Source: Haematobia irritans
Lineage: Eukaryota; Arthropoda; Insecta; Diptera; Muscidae
Assembly (NCBI RefSeq): GCF_050003625.1
Contig: NC_134398.1
Location: forward strand, 18,736,997 to 18,800,996
Direction of reading: 5' to 3'
Length of the DNA: 64,000 bases
Notes under the pieces: model-generated
What the model was told of the DNA's origin: nothing
What the model saw: the letters and a program-made list of their open reading frames with translations, nothing else
The model's database searches: none
Part shown: piece by piece, positions 48,201 to 60,363 of the stretch
Position numbering within the stretch: position 1 is the first letter of the stretch
Layout of the letters: every line of letters starts with the position of its first letter
Program-made: the position numbers and the translations under genes

Positions 48201-49587
48201 CAGAAATACTCAAAATTTTTTAATTCAGCTTCAGCTCGTTTCGTTTACATTGACTATCCTCATTCTCTTTGCTATTTTCTTTGAGTGTATAAAATCAACA
48301 AAAGACAGATTGCCTATACCGGTAACGGCAATACATAGAAATAGATCATGTGTAACTGCAGGTATTACATAAACAATTTGACATTAAATAGATTTAATTA
48401 AAATTGATTTAGTAGCGCAAATGGCAAATAGACAAAGGATGCGAAAAACTGTGCCACACAATAACCGACCCACGCACACAAACACATGGACACACATAGG
48501 CCTTTTGGAGATGAAGGTGGAACTATAGACAATGTTACAGCCAATACTCACTCACTCAACAACAAATACTCTGTGGTGAATTCGTGTTTGAGCAGAGATA
48601 CAATTCACACACACCCATACACACAAGGTCGTTATAAACAAATATGTGTGCTGTAGGCACATCTTTGTACCTTGACTCATAGAAGGGGCCACAAATTTGA
48701 CATACATGATTTGTGGGCGATATACAATCGTGTTCACTCACACAACCATTCGCACATGTAAGAGTACAACGGCAAGACCAACAACAGCATTACATAGGAC
48801 CATTTTAACAATGACAAGAGCGTAAATAACATCTTTTGAAGCAGTAAATATTTAATTTGATATCCATGGATGAATAATTTACAAAGAACTGCATTGGTAA
48901 GGTGACCTATAAATCTAACTGCGTAGGCTGACAATGTTCGCTCACCATTGACCCTTTATTGATATGGGTCATATGGGGGGAAGATTCTCGATTTATTTAA
49001 CTTATCGGTGTAAATTCATGGAGTCTTGTTGTATACATCTCTGCTACTAAGCTGAATTCTGCTATGAATGTTAACTTTGATAAATCTGGCAACACTTTTA
49101 AATATAAAAGTATTCAGTATTGTTGTTTAGTCAATAAAAATCAAAAAAGATCAGCAGAAAAAACATAATTTTTTCGCAATTTATAATATAAAAATATATA
49201 ATTGTATATAAGAAAACACCCCTTGTGGATTTCCACTAAATCTGGTAAAAAAAAAAAACAGGAAAAAGGAAGCCAGATAGGTTTCTTAGGTTCATTATTT
49301 TAGCACCACTACCTGAATTCATTTGGCGATATCTGTCAACTCCATGAGATGAAACTTTATGCCAGATAAATGAATCTGTGAAAGTATCCACAGCTTCTCC
49401 AAAATTTTACAAATATGAATGTTAAAAAGTCCATTTTTCAAATTAAACAAAAATCGATTTTTTTTATTCGGAATATGACTTTTTTAATGTGTTTTCCAAT
49501 CTAAAAAAAACCAAAAACTTGACTTTTACAAAAAAGTCGAGTTTTTAATTCTTAATAAAATCTTTACCATACGTCGATAATCCAACG
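48201..49587. other. Non-repetitive DNA, no gene recognised
   Basis: Has CA-rich stretches (ACACACACCCATACACAC near 48608) and several short ORFs in overlapping frames without motifs. No known repeat seen. Confidence 0.45.
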
Positions 49588-49589
49588 TA

Positions 49590-49895
49590 CAGACAAAAAA
49601 AATCATCTTTTGTCTTCAATCACTAAATTAATTGTTCTAATTAATTTTTAATTGAAATGTCTTCAATCACAGAATTTATAGTATCAGTTAAAACCTTAAT
49701 TGAAAGTCAATTAAAAAATTGATTGATCCACTTAAAAAATTAATTGATTCTTAAAATTTTTGTTATTGATTTTTGGCTTTATTAAAAAAACTTGTTGAAT
49801 CAAAGTTTTAATTAAATATTTTTTTATTTTTAATTAAATATTTTTTGAAACTCAATTAAGACTTTAATTGGAAAAATTTTCGTGATTTTTTTCTG
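49590..49895. mobile_element. 306-bp AT-rich MITE with TA duplication
   Basis: Ends CAGACAAAAAAAATCA and (inverted) CAGAAAAAAATCACG, flanked by TA (49588-49589, 49896-49897). The interior is rich in AATTAA/TTAATT motifs and strongly self-complementary. The right ~45 bp recur at 52615-52672. Confidence 0.72.
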
Positions 49896-49897
49896 TA

Positions 49898-50040
49898 TAT
49901 GAATGAGTCAATTAGGCAAATTAAGAACATATAACGACGGTTGTCACTCGAGCCAAAAATAATCTGCCAAAATTTGGAGAAGAAAGAAATACCAAAAAAA
50001 ACATATTTTGCAAAATTTTTTTATGTTTAATTATATATTT
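49898..50040. other. Short spacer before composite A
   Basis: Contains GTCACTCGAGCCAAAAATAA, a reverse-strand form of the family B linker (TTTGGCTCTAGTGG), so it may be a B remnant. Confidence 0.35.
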
Positions 50041-51282
50041 TTATATCCTGCTCCACACTGTGGAACAGGGTATTATAAGTTAGTGCATATGTTTGCAACA
50101 CCCAGAAGGAGACGAGATAGACACATGGTGTCTTTGGCAAAAATGCTCAGGGTGGGCTCCTGAGTCGATATATCGATGTCCGTCTGTCCGTGAACACATT
50201 TTGTAATCAAAGTCTAGGTCGCAGTTTTAGTCCAATCGACTTCAAATTTGGCACAAGTATGTGTTTTGGCTCAGAATAGATCCCTATTGATTTTGGAAGA
50301 AATCGGTTCAGATTTAGATATAGCTCCCATATATATATTTCGCCCGATATGGACTTATATGGCCCCAGAAGCCAGAGTTTTGCCCTAATTTGCTTAAAAT
50401 TTTGCACAAGAAGAACAATTAGTACTATAGTCAAGTGTGCCAAATTTTATTGAAATCGGTTCAGATTTAGATATAGCTCCCATATATAGCTTTCGCCCGA
50501 TATGGACTAATACGGTCCCAGAAGCCAGAGTTTTACCCCAATTTGGTTGAAATTTTGCACAGGGAGTATAATTAGCATTGTAGCTATGCGTGACAAATTT
50601 GGTTGAAATCGGTTCAGATTTAGATATATCTCCCATATATAGCTTTCGCACGATTTACACTCATATGACCACAGAGGCCAATTTTTAACTCCGATTTAGT
50701 TGAAATTTTGCACAGGAAGTAGAATTAGCATTGTTGCTATGCGTGCTAAATTTGGTTGAAATCGGTTCAGATTTAGATATAGCTCCCATATATAGCTTTC
50801 GCCCGATTTACACTCATATGACCACAGAGGCCAATTTTTAACTCTGATTTATTTGAAATTTTGCACAGGGAGTAGAATTAGCATTGTTGCTATACGTGCC
50901 AAATTTGGTTGAAATCGGTTCAGATTTAGATATAGCTCCCATATATATGTTTTTCTGATTTCGACAAAAATGGTCAAAATACCAACATTTTCCTTGTAAA
51001 ATCGCCACTGCTTAGTCGAAAAGTTGTACAAATGACTCTAATTTCCCTAAACTTCTAATACATATATATCGAGCGATAAATAATAAATAAACTTTTTCGA
51101 AGTTTCATTAAAATTGCTTCAGATTTAAACGTTTCCCATATTTTTTATACCCTTCACCACTACTGTGGTACAGGGAATAATAAGTTTGTGCATTTGTATG
51201 TAACGCCAAGAAGGAAAAGTCTGAGACCCATCTTTTAGTATACCGATCGTCTTAGAATTAAATTCTGAGTCGATTTAGCGAT

Positions 51283-51316
<34 letters not shown>

Positions 51317-52614
51317 CTGTCTGTTGATGTATTTTTGTGTGCAAAGTACAGCTCGCAGTTTTAGTCCGATTGTCCTAAAATTTGGTATAGGATCCTGTTT
51401 CGGCTCAAAGACGATCCCTATTGATTTTGGAAAAAATCGGTTCAGATTTAGATATAGCTGCCATATATATTTTTCACCGATCTGGTCATAATTGGCGTGT
51501 ATATCAACCGATCTTCCTCAAATTCCGTACATACGAATATTTTACGAGTTTCGAAAAACTTGCAAAATATCAGCCAAATCGGTTCAGATTTAGATATAGC
51601 TCCCATATATAGCTTTCGCTCGATTTACACTCATATGACCACAGAGGCCAATTTTTTTCTCCGATTTAGTTTAAATTTCGCACAGGGAGTAGAATTAGCA
51701 TTATAGCTATGCGTGTCAAATTTGGTTGAAATCGGTTCAGATTTAGATATAGCTCCCATATATAGCTTTCGCCCGATTTACACTCAAATGACCACAGAGG
51801 CCAATTTTTTGCTCCGATTTAGTTGAAATTTTGCACAGGGAGTAGAATTAGCATTGTAGCTATGCGTGCCAGATTTGGTTGACATCGGTTCAGATTTAGA
51901 TATAGCTCCCATGTATATGTTTTTCTGATTTGGACAAAAATGGTCAAAATACCAACATTTTCCTTGTTAAATCGCCACTGCTTAGTCGAAAAGTTGTAAA
52001 AACGACTCTAATTTTCCTAAACTTCTAATAAATATATATCGAGCGATAAATCATAAATAAACTTTTGCGAAGTTTCCTTAAAATTGCTTCAGAATTAAAT
52101 GTTTCCCATATTTTTTTACTAAAATTGTGTTCCACCCTAGTGCATTAGCCAACTTAAATTTTGCGTCTATAGATTTTGTAAAAGTCTATCAAATTCTGTC
52201 CAAATCGAGTGATATTTAAATGTATGTATTTTGGACAAACCTTTATATATAGCCCCCAACACATTTGACGGATGTGATATGGTATCGAAACAAATTTAGA
52301 TCTACAGAGTGGTGCAGGGTATAATATAGTCGGCCCCGCCCAACTTTAGACTTTCCTTAATTGTTTTTTACTAACATTGTGTTCCAACCTAGTGCATTAG
52401 CCGACTTAAATTTTGAGTCTTTAGATTTTGTAGAAGTCTATCAAATTCTTCCAGATCGAGTGATATTTAAACGTATTTATTTGGGACAAACCTTTATATA
52501 TAGCACCCAACTCATTTGACGGATGTGATTTGGTATCGAAAATTTAGATCTACAAAGTGGTGCGGGTATAATATAGTCGGCCCCGCCCGACTTTAGACTT
52601 TCCTTACTTGTTTA
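50041..52614 (-). mobile_element. Composite family A element, two units of different age plus duplicated end
   Basis: The first unit (50041-51144) is diverged (TATATCCTGCTCCACACTGT, only a short GTCY site) but has ~152-bp repeats at 50583, 50735 and 50889. The second (51147-52120) is a standard A unit. Two left-end modules follow in tandem (52120-52370 and 52368-52614), the second ending CTTTCCTTACTTGTTT. Confidence 0.75.
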
Positions 52615-52672
52615 AAACTCAATTAAGACTTTAATTGGAAAAATTTTCGTGATTTGTTTTTCTGCATATACA
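52615..52672. mobile_element. Right-end fragment of the AT-rich MITE
   Basis: AAACTCAATTAAGACTTTAA, then TTGGAAAAATTTTCGTGATT and a T-run to CTG, matching 49850-49895. The two copies flank the composite A element. Confidence 0.65.
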
Positions 52673-52704
52673 ATTCGGCAAAAAAAAAAGAAAAAAAAAC
52701 ATAA

Positions 52705-54211
52705 ATTGCAAAATTTTATTTCTATAGAAAATTTTGTCAAAATGAATTTCTATTGGAAAATTTTCTCAAAATTTTACTTTTTTACGAGATTTTTTTTCAA
52801 AATTTTACTTCTGTAGGTTAGGTTAGGTGTTGCGGCAGTCCATCGTGAAACCACAGTGGTGAACTTCTCTCTTATCACTGAGTGCTGCCCAATTCCAAGT
52901 TAAGCTCAATGACAAGGGACCTCCTTTTTATAGCCGAGTCCGAACGGCGTTCCACATTGCAGTGAAACCACTTAGAGAAGAAATGTCACCAGCATTACTG
53001 AGGTGGGATAATCCACCGCTGAAAAACCTTTTGGTGTTTGGTCGAAACTGGGTTCGAACCCACGACCCTGTGTATGCAAAGCGGGCATGCTAACCATTGC
53101 ACCACGGTGGCTTTACTTCTGTAGAAATTTTTCTCAAAATTTCATTTTGTCGCACTTTTATTTCTATACAAATTTTGTCAAAATTTTATTTCTATATGAA
53201 ATTTTGTCAAAACTTTATTTCTATAGAACATTATTTCAAAATCTGATTTTTTTTGAGATTTTCGCAAAATTTTACTTCTGTAGAAAATTTTGCCAAAATT
53301 TTATTTTTATAGGAAATTTTCTAAAACTATAAGAAATTTTGTCAAACTTTTATTTCTATAGAACATTTTGTAGAAATTTTATTTCTATAGAAAATTATTC
53401 CAAATTTTTATTGCTTTATGAGATATTCCCAAAATTTTACTTCTATAGGAAATTATCTCAAAATTTTATTTCTATAGAAAATTTTGTTAAAATAGATTTT
53501 TATTGAACATTTTGCCTAAATATTATTTCTATAGGAATTTTTCTCAAAATTTTATTTCAATAAATTTTTTTTTTTTCAAAATTCTAGGAAATTTTGTCAA
53601 ATTTTATTTGTATGGGAAATTTTTCCAAAATTTTATTTCTATAGGAAATTTCAAACATTTTTGTTTTTTTAGGATTTTTTTTTCAAAATTTAAAACTTTC
53701 CGTTTTTTTTTTCATAAATTAAAAAAATGATCTTTTGAATCGATTTGGAAAAGATCGGTTTTTGGACATTTTAAAAGTTTGATAAAGTAAAGTTAAAGTA
53801 TTGCAATTATTGACGAGTCCACGTTGGATGAAAATTTTATTTCTATAGAAAGATTTGTCAAAATTTTATTTCTACAGAACATTTTGTCCAATTTTTATTT
53901 TTATAGAAAATTTTCCTAAATTTTATATATATAGGAAATTTTTTCAAAGTTTTATTTCTATAGAAAATTTTGTCAAAATTGATTTCTATAGAAAAAGTTG
54001 TCTAAATATTATTTCTACAGGAAATTTTCTCAAAATTTCATTTTTACAAGAAATTTTCTCAAAATTTCATTTCTACAAGAAATTTTCTCAAAATTTTATT
54101 TATATAGGAAATTTTGTCAAAATTTTATTTGTATGGGAAATTTTTCCAAAATTTTGTTTCTATAGGACATTTTGTAAACATTTTATTTGTATAGAATTTT
54201 CTTCAAAATTT
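52705..54211 (+). repeat. 29-bp minisatellite array interrupted by a SINE
   Basis: Plus-orientation, diverged units at 52705-52816, 53125-53690 and 53830-54211, separated by the SINE and a short AT-rich spacer (53700-53830) with TTTTTTTTCATAAATTAAAA. That spacer recurs near 54605-54720 and 54910-55030. Confidence 0.85.
52817..53111 (-). mobile_element. tRNA-derived SINE, copy 3
   Basis: Reverse-orientation copy with box B (complement GGTTCGAAC, 53051-53059) and box A (complement CCATTGCACCA, 53094-53104). TTTACTTCTGTAG flanks both sides (52804-52816 and 53112-53124), a 13-bp target duplication from the minisatellite. It has two internal deletions relative to copy 2 (near 52840 and near 52980). 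Confidence 0.9.
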
Positions 54212-54212
54212 C

Positions 54213-54601
54213 CCAGCAAAAAATATTTCAGCTGTAAAATTTAGTTGCGCTTTTTGGTATACAATAAAGTAGGCAGTGCATCCAGTATGCATGTATCGGC
54301 GGCAATAACCTAAACGAGTAATAAAAAAAGTTTATGATCATTCGTTTACGTTATTGCAACCAATTCATGCAGTATAGATGTGCGAAAGGTAGCGCTGTTT
54401 TCCTTCATACCAATAACAATATTGCTCACTTCTGAGCAATATTGTTACTGAAATGAGCAATTATATCAGCGCTATGTTGGAGCTGCTATAAATCGGGACA
54501 TCGCCCAAAAAAATCAGCGCTGATTCGGTTGTTTTGTAAGCAGTTGATACTGCCTCTCTCCCTTACAATCCTGCTGAAATAGTGCTCCATTTTTTTGCTG
54601 G
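54213..54601. mobile_element. 389-bp MITE with CCAGCAAAAAA termini and internal hairpin
   Basis: Termini CCAGCAAAAAATATTTCAGC and, inverted, CCAGCAAAAAAATGGAGCAC. Internally AACAATATTGCTCA, loop CTTC, TGAGCAATATTGTT (54415-54446) is a perfect 14-bp-stem hairpin. No ORF; the target duplication is unclear. Confidence 0.65.
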
Positions 54602-56495
54602 ATTAGGACTTTCCGATTTTTTCATAAATGAAAAAAGTTGGTCTTTCGAATTTCGATTTTAAACATTTTAAAAATTTGATAAAGTAAAGTTTAAGTATTG
54701 GAAATAATGAAAAGTCGACGTTTGAAGAAAATTTTGTAAATATTTTATTTCTATAGAAAGATTTTTCAAAATTTTATTTCTACAGAACATTTTGTCCAAA
54801 TTTCATTTTTATAGAAAATTTTACATTTTATTTCTATAGACAATTTTGTCAAAATGTATAGGAATTTTTTCAAAATTTTATTTTTATAGAAATTTTGAAG
54901 AAATGGGGTTTACGACTTTCCGATATGTTCATAAATTAAAAAAAAAATTGGTCTTTCGAATTTCGACTTGGAAAAAATCGATTTTCGATATTTTTAAAGT
55001 TTTATATAGTAAACTTTAAGTATGGTAATTATTGAAAAGTTGACGTTTGATGAATTTTCAATTCAAATTTGTCTTTTCGATTTTTTGCATTTCGATTGTA
55101 GTCAAATTGAATCGATTTTGAAAAAGTTCAAAGTTCTATTAGTCGATGTTTAGGGTAGAAAGATTACAGATTGGATTTTTTTTTTGTAACTACAAACTAG
55201 ATTTCAGATTTTCGGATGAGCGATTTAAGAAGTTAAAATTGTGTCTTTTTGCCCAAGGTGTTAATATAGGGCTAGCCTTTAATGCTAAACAGAGGGCTTA
55301 CACATTGCATCGATGACTTTTATTTACCGACCACAATTCATAGTGATTTAATCCCACGCCCATGTATGTCAGTTCTAGCCATATTCACTATGCCTCCAAT
55401 TCACATATGTTTTTGCTCTACAAAAAAAAAACGCATGTTTCGGTAGTATTGTCATTGATGCGGGATAATTGTTTCAAATATCGTTAATCATTTTGAAGAG
55501 TGGCGATTTGTCAACATCATTTACAGGACCATTTCAAAATCATCGAATTTGTTACAAATGTATTCCATTGGATGAGTGAGAGACATGGACACTAATGAGA
55601 TGATGATAACATGTTTCAATTTTCATTAGAAAAAACTACCAATGGTCCAGACAGCCATATGTCAACACAAGATAACAAAAAAAAAAAAATATACGAAAAT
55701 GCTGAAAAATTACATAGCATTAATTGTTTATATGTCAACAAATTTAAAAAAAAAATAAAAAAATAAAAAAAAAATATATTGGTTGGGTATTAAATCCATT
55801 GCTCATGTGGAATTAGTATACATGTGTAATTAGGGATGCCAAAATGTTAGCGATATGAGCTAGAGTGATTTAAGCTCTTGGGTACGGGACGTACATATAC
55901 AAAGTTTTTGGCAATATGCAAAGTTTTTCTTTATATACTTAAGGATTATGGCATTGCAACAGTATCTCACACCAGCCGACTAAAATTTTTTTCGTTCTTC
56001 ATCGTCTATCGAACACAGTTGCTAGTTACGGACATGCGACATTAACGTAGGGACGCAAATTTATAAAATTTGTGTCCTAAATTTAATAAAAAAAATTTTT
56101 GAAGCAAATATTATAAACTTTGTTTTAATTAAAATTGCATTATTTTATAGAAATTTGTTCTTAATATTTTCTAAATTGTGCATCCCAAAATTTAGGTTGC
56201 ATAATCTTTGAAAAATTAATAGTTTTGATTTTTTTATATATTTCACCTGGGACTAGTGAGTCCAAATACATTTCCTTTTGAACTTAGTTATTATTCCGTA
56301 TGTATATTGAGTACGCTTCGTTTAGAAGATGTGAGCAAACTAAGTTTTTCATATAAAAATTTGAATATTTTATAATTTGGATGGAATTTTCAATTTTTGT
56401 TTGGAGGTGATCATGAATTAACCTCCTTTTATCTATATATCCTGATTTCTCTGTATTGACATTCTTGACGAATTTCATTCATAGATTTTATAGAA
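54602..56495. other. Short array block and unassigned DNA
   Basis: 54720-54900 holds a few plus-orientation 29-bp units. 54605-54720 and 54910-55140 are diverged copies of one AT-rich sequence (ACTTTCCGATTTTTTCATAA-like, then GTCTTTCGAATTTCGA). 55140-56495 has no recognisable gene or repeat. Confidence 0.45.
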
Positions 56496-57840
56496 GAATT
56501 ATTGAAGTACCTTTTAGAAGAAGGGGATATTTTTGCCACAACACCAAGAATTCTACCAATATACCAAAGAGTAAAAAAATCTACCATTTTTGGTAGAATT
56601 CTACCAACTGTGGCCCCTGAGTCGATCTTGCCATTCGTCCGTCAGTCTGCCTTTGAAAATTTTATTTTTATACAAAAGTTTGTCAAAATTTTATTTCTAT
56701 GGAAAATTTTTTAAAAATTTTATTTCTATAGAAAATTCTGTGAATATTTTATTTCTATAGAATTAAAAAAAAAATTATTGCTATGGAGAATTTTGTAAAA
56801 AAAAATATTTCTATGGAAAACTTTGTCAAAATTTTATTTCTATGGAAAATTTTGTCAAAATTTTATTTCTATAGAAAATTTTGTCAAAATTTTATTTCTA
56901 TAGAAAATTTTGTCAAAATTTTATTTCTATAGAAAATTTTGCCAAAATTTTATTTCTATAGAAAATTTTATCAACATTTTATTTCTATAGAAAATTTTGT
57001 CAAAAATTTGTCAAAATTTTATTTCTATAGAAAATTTTGTCAAAATTTTATTTCTATAGAAAATTTTGTCAAAATTTTATTTCTATAGAAAATTTTGTCA
57101 AGATTTTATTTCCATAAAAAACGTTGTCAAAATTTTATTTCTATAAAAATTTTTGTCAAAATGTAATTTCTATGGAACATTTTGTCAAAATTTGATTTCT
57201 ATAGAAAAGTTTGTCAAAATTTTATCTATAGAAAATTTTGTCAAAATTTTATTTCTATAGAAAAATTTCTCAAAATTTTATTTCTATAGAAAATTTTGTC
57301 AAAATTTTATTTCTATAGAAAATTTTATCAAAATTTTATGTCTATAAAAAATTTTGTCAAAATTTTATTTCTATAGAAAATTTTGTCAAAATTTTATTTC
57401 TTTAGAACACTGAAGTACCTCTCTGTTGGAAAGAAATATTTTACAAAATTTACCAAAACACTCAGAATTCCACCAATCTACCAAACAGTAAAAAATCTAC
57501 CATTTTTGTAGAATTCTTCCAACTGTGGCAACCTTGCCCCTGAGTCGATCTTGTCATCCGTCCATCCGTCAGTCTGTGAACATTTTTTTTTTTTAAATTT
57601 TATTTCCGTAGAAAATTTTTTAAAAATTTTATTTCAATAGAAAATTTTGTCAAAATTTTATTTCTACGTAAAATTTTGTCAAAATTTTATTTCTATAGAA
57701 CATTGAAGTTGCTCACTGTTGGAAAGAAATATTTTACAAAATTTACCAAAACACCAAGAATTTTACCAATCTACCAAACAGTAAAAAATCTACCATTTTT
57801 GGTATAATTCTAACAACGGTGTCAACCGTGCTATCGACAT
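56496..57840 (+). repeat. 29-bp array alternating with module C
   Basis: Plus-orientation units at 56660-57415 and 57595-57705, with module C copies at about 56500-56655, 57415-57590 and 57700-57830. The first two C copies include CCCCTGAGTCGATCTTG and a GTCCGTC/GTCAGTCTG run, showing that module C carries a GTCY-like site and may come from a third Helitron-like family. Confidence 0.75.
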
Positions 57841-57954
57841 GAATTTGACTATAAAGAAACGATGGTGAAGAGAACTTTAAAATCTGGCCCAATAACTTAA
57901 CACCAGCCAGATTTTTAGCGAAAAAGCATATACATTTAAGAATATTCCTCCAAT

Positions 57955-59333
57955 TATTATACCCTCCACCATAGGATGGTGATATATTAACTTTGTCATT
58001 CCGTTTGTAACACATCGAAATATTGCTCTAATACCCAATAAAGTATATATATTCTGGGTCATGGTGAAATTCTGAGTCGATCTGAGCATGTCCGTCCGTC
58101 CGTCCGTCTATTGAAATCACGCTAACTTCCGAACGAAACAAGCTATCGACTTGAACTTGGCACAAGTGGTTGATGTAGGTCAGATGGTATTGCAAATGGG
58201 CCTTATCGGTCCACTTTTACGTATAGCCCCCATATAAACGGACCCCCAAATTTGGCTTGCGATTGCTTTAAGAGATGCAAATTTCATCCGATCCGGCTGA
58301 AATTGGGTACGTGGTGTTAGTATATGGTCTCTAACAACCATGCAAAAATTGGTCCATATCGGTCCACTTTTACGTATAGCCCCCATATAAACGCACACCC
58401 AAATTTGGCTTGCAATTGCTCTAAGAGATGCAAATTTCATCCGATCCGGCTGAAATTTGGTACAGGGTGTAGTATATGGTCTCAAAAAACCATGCAAAAA
58501 TTGGTCCACATCGGTCAATAATTATATATAGGCCCCTTATAAACCGATCCCCAGATTTGACCTCCGGAGCCCCTTGGAAGAGCAAAATTCATCAGATTCG
58601 TTTGAAATTTGGTACGTGATGTTAGTGTATGGTATCCAACAACCATGCAGGGATTGGTTCATATCAGTTCATAATTATATATAGCCCCCATATAAACCGA
58701 TCCCCAAATTTGACCTCCGGTGCCGTTTGGAAAAGCAAAAATCATCCGATCTGGTTGAAATTTGGTACGTGGTGGTAGTATATGATATTTAACAACCATG
58801 CCAAAAGTGGTCCATATCAGTCCGTAATCATATATAGCCCCCATATAAACCGATTCCGCGATTTGGTTTTGGAGCCACTTGGAGGAGCAAATTTCATCCG
58901 AGTCAGTTGAAATTTGGTACATAGTGCTGGTATATGGCCGTTAACAACCATGCCTAACTAGGTCCATATCGGTCTATAATTATATATATCCCTCAGATAA
59001 ATCGATCCCCAATCATACAAAAATTGGTCCAAATCAAGTTCATAATTGTATATAGCCCCTATATGGGGGCCATATTTCAATTCTGGCTCTCTACTTACCG
59101 TGCAAAAGTTCATGTCGATTCGTAATTATTTGTAGACTTACCTATACATACCCTTTTTGTCTAGTATATACCACGTATGGACTAACTCACAATTTAGAAA
59201 ACGATGTTAAGAAGTTTTAAGATACCACAACCCAAGTATTTCGATTGTGGATGACAGTCTTTCGTAGAAGTTTCTACGCAAGCCATGGTGGAGGGTACGT
59301 AAGATTCGGCCTGGCCGAATCTTACGTACTTGT
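57955..59333 (-). mobile_element. Family B element without internal array
   Basis: Right end first (ATACCCTCCACCATAGG, AAGTATATATATTCTGGG, GTCCGTCCGTCCGTC), then ~153-bp repeats (58200-59000). The left module has CTACGCAAGCCATGG and the palindrome ATTCGGCCTGGCCGAAT (59302-59318), ending ACGTACTTGTTT. Confidence 0.8.
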
Positions 59334-59395
59334 TTGATCTTAATATCTTATACTTGTTTGATCTTAATATTGTTTTAATTAAGTATTCATATATT

Positions 59396-60309
59396 CATTA
59401 GCGTAGCTAGACAATTTTCCTAGGGGGGGCTATAGCCCCCCTAGCTAAAACTTTATAGACTAGTTGGGTAGGTCCACACTTTTCCTAGCAAAAAATCGGG
59501 AGTTGTTCTAAAGGCACAATTTTAAAAGCACTTCCAAGAATGTCTTCACAAAGAAGTTAACTATTTTAACTACACAGGAAGTTTTTTTACTTCATTTTTT
59601 TATATTTTAATGCGAAATTTTTTGATTTCTTTTTTCAAATAGTTTAAAATAGAGTAAGAATAAATAAAATGGTACAAATTATTCAAATTTTGCCACAAAA
59701 ATGCAAAATCCATTATAGAAAAATCGATAATATTTGACAATATTCGAGGGAAAACGTTTCAAACAAGCGTTAGAATGCATTAAAAAAGTATAAAAATTAT
59801 TTATTTGGGAAAATATCACAAAATTTTTAATTCACATTCAAAACACTGAATTCGGATCACACCTTAAGAAGTGATGCAAATTCTTTACAACGGCTTTTGA
59901 AACGGTGGACATTCGTTCTATGACAAGTTCATATTACATTCATCGCTTCTCCGCTTCCAGACCAAAAAAGAACATTTTCACTTCTTTTTTGGCGACGCTT
60001 TTTGCAGCATTATTAAGATATTTATTTATGAAAGAATAGTTTTAATATCATTTATTATTTTTTATTCAACTAAATCATAAGTTCAACCACAGCTTTATTT
60101 CATAAATATCAGACTTCTACCACAACCCAAGTAATTCTATTGTGCATGAAAGTCTTTAGTGGAACTTTGTGCGTAGTACGAGTATATACTTGTTTAATTT
60201 TTATAAAAATGTAAAATCGTAAATAGGTTTTCAAATTCTGGGGGGGGGGGGGCTAAAATTTTTCTGGGGAGGTCTAAGCCCCCTCCCCAGAGGCCTTCCT
60301 ACGCTTATG
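59396..60309. mobile_element. 914-bp hAT-like element with CATATATT duplication
   Basis: Ends CATTAGCGTAG and (inverted) CATAAGCGTAG, 10 of 11 matching. Both ends carry G/C-run hairpins (TAGGGGGGGCTATAGCCCCCC near 59430; GGGGAGG / CCTCCCC near 60268-60288). Perfect 8-bp duplications CATATATT are at 59388-59395 and 60310-60317. No transposase. The interior includes the repeat shared with 20520-20890 (59488-59900) and a decayed family B left end (60117-60197). Confidence 0.8.
60241..60253. repeat. Poly(G) run
   Basis: A run of about 13 G in the right subterminal region of the hAT-like element, unusual in this AT-rich window. The exact length may be uncertain because of sequencing limits on homopolymers. 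Confidence 0.85.
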
Positions 60310-60363
60310 CATATATTACAATATTGTAATAATTTTAGGAATGAATTTATAAAATAATAATAT

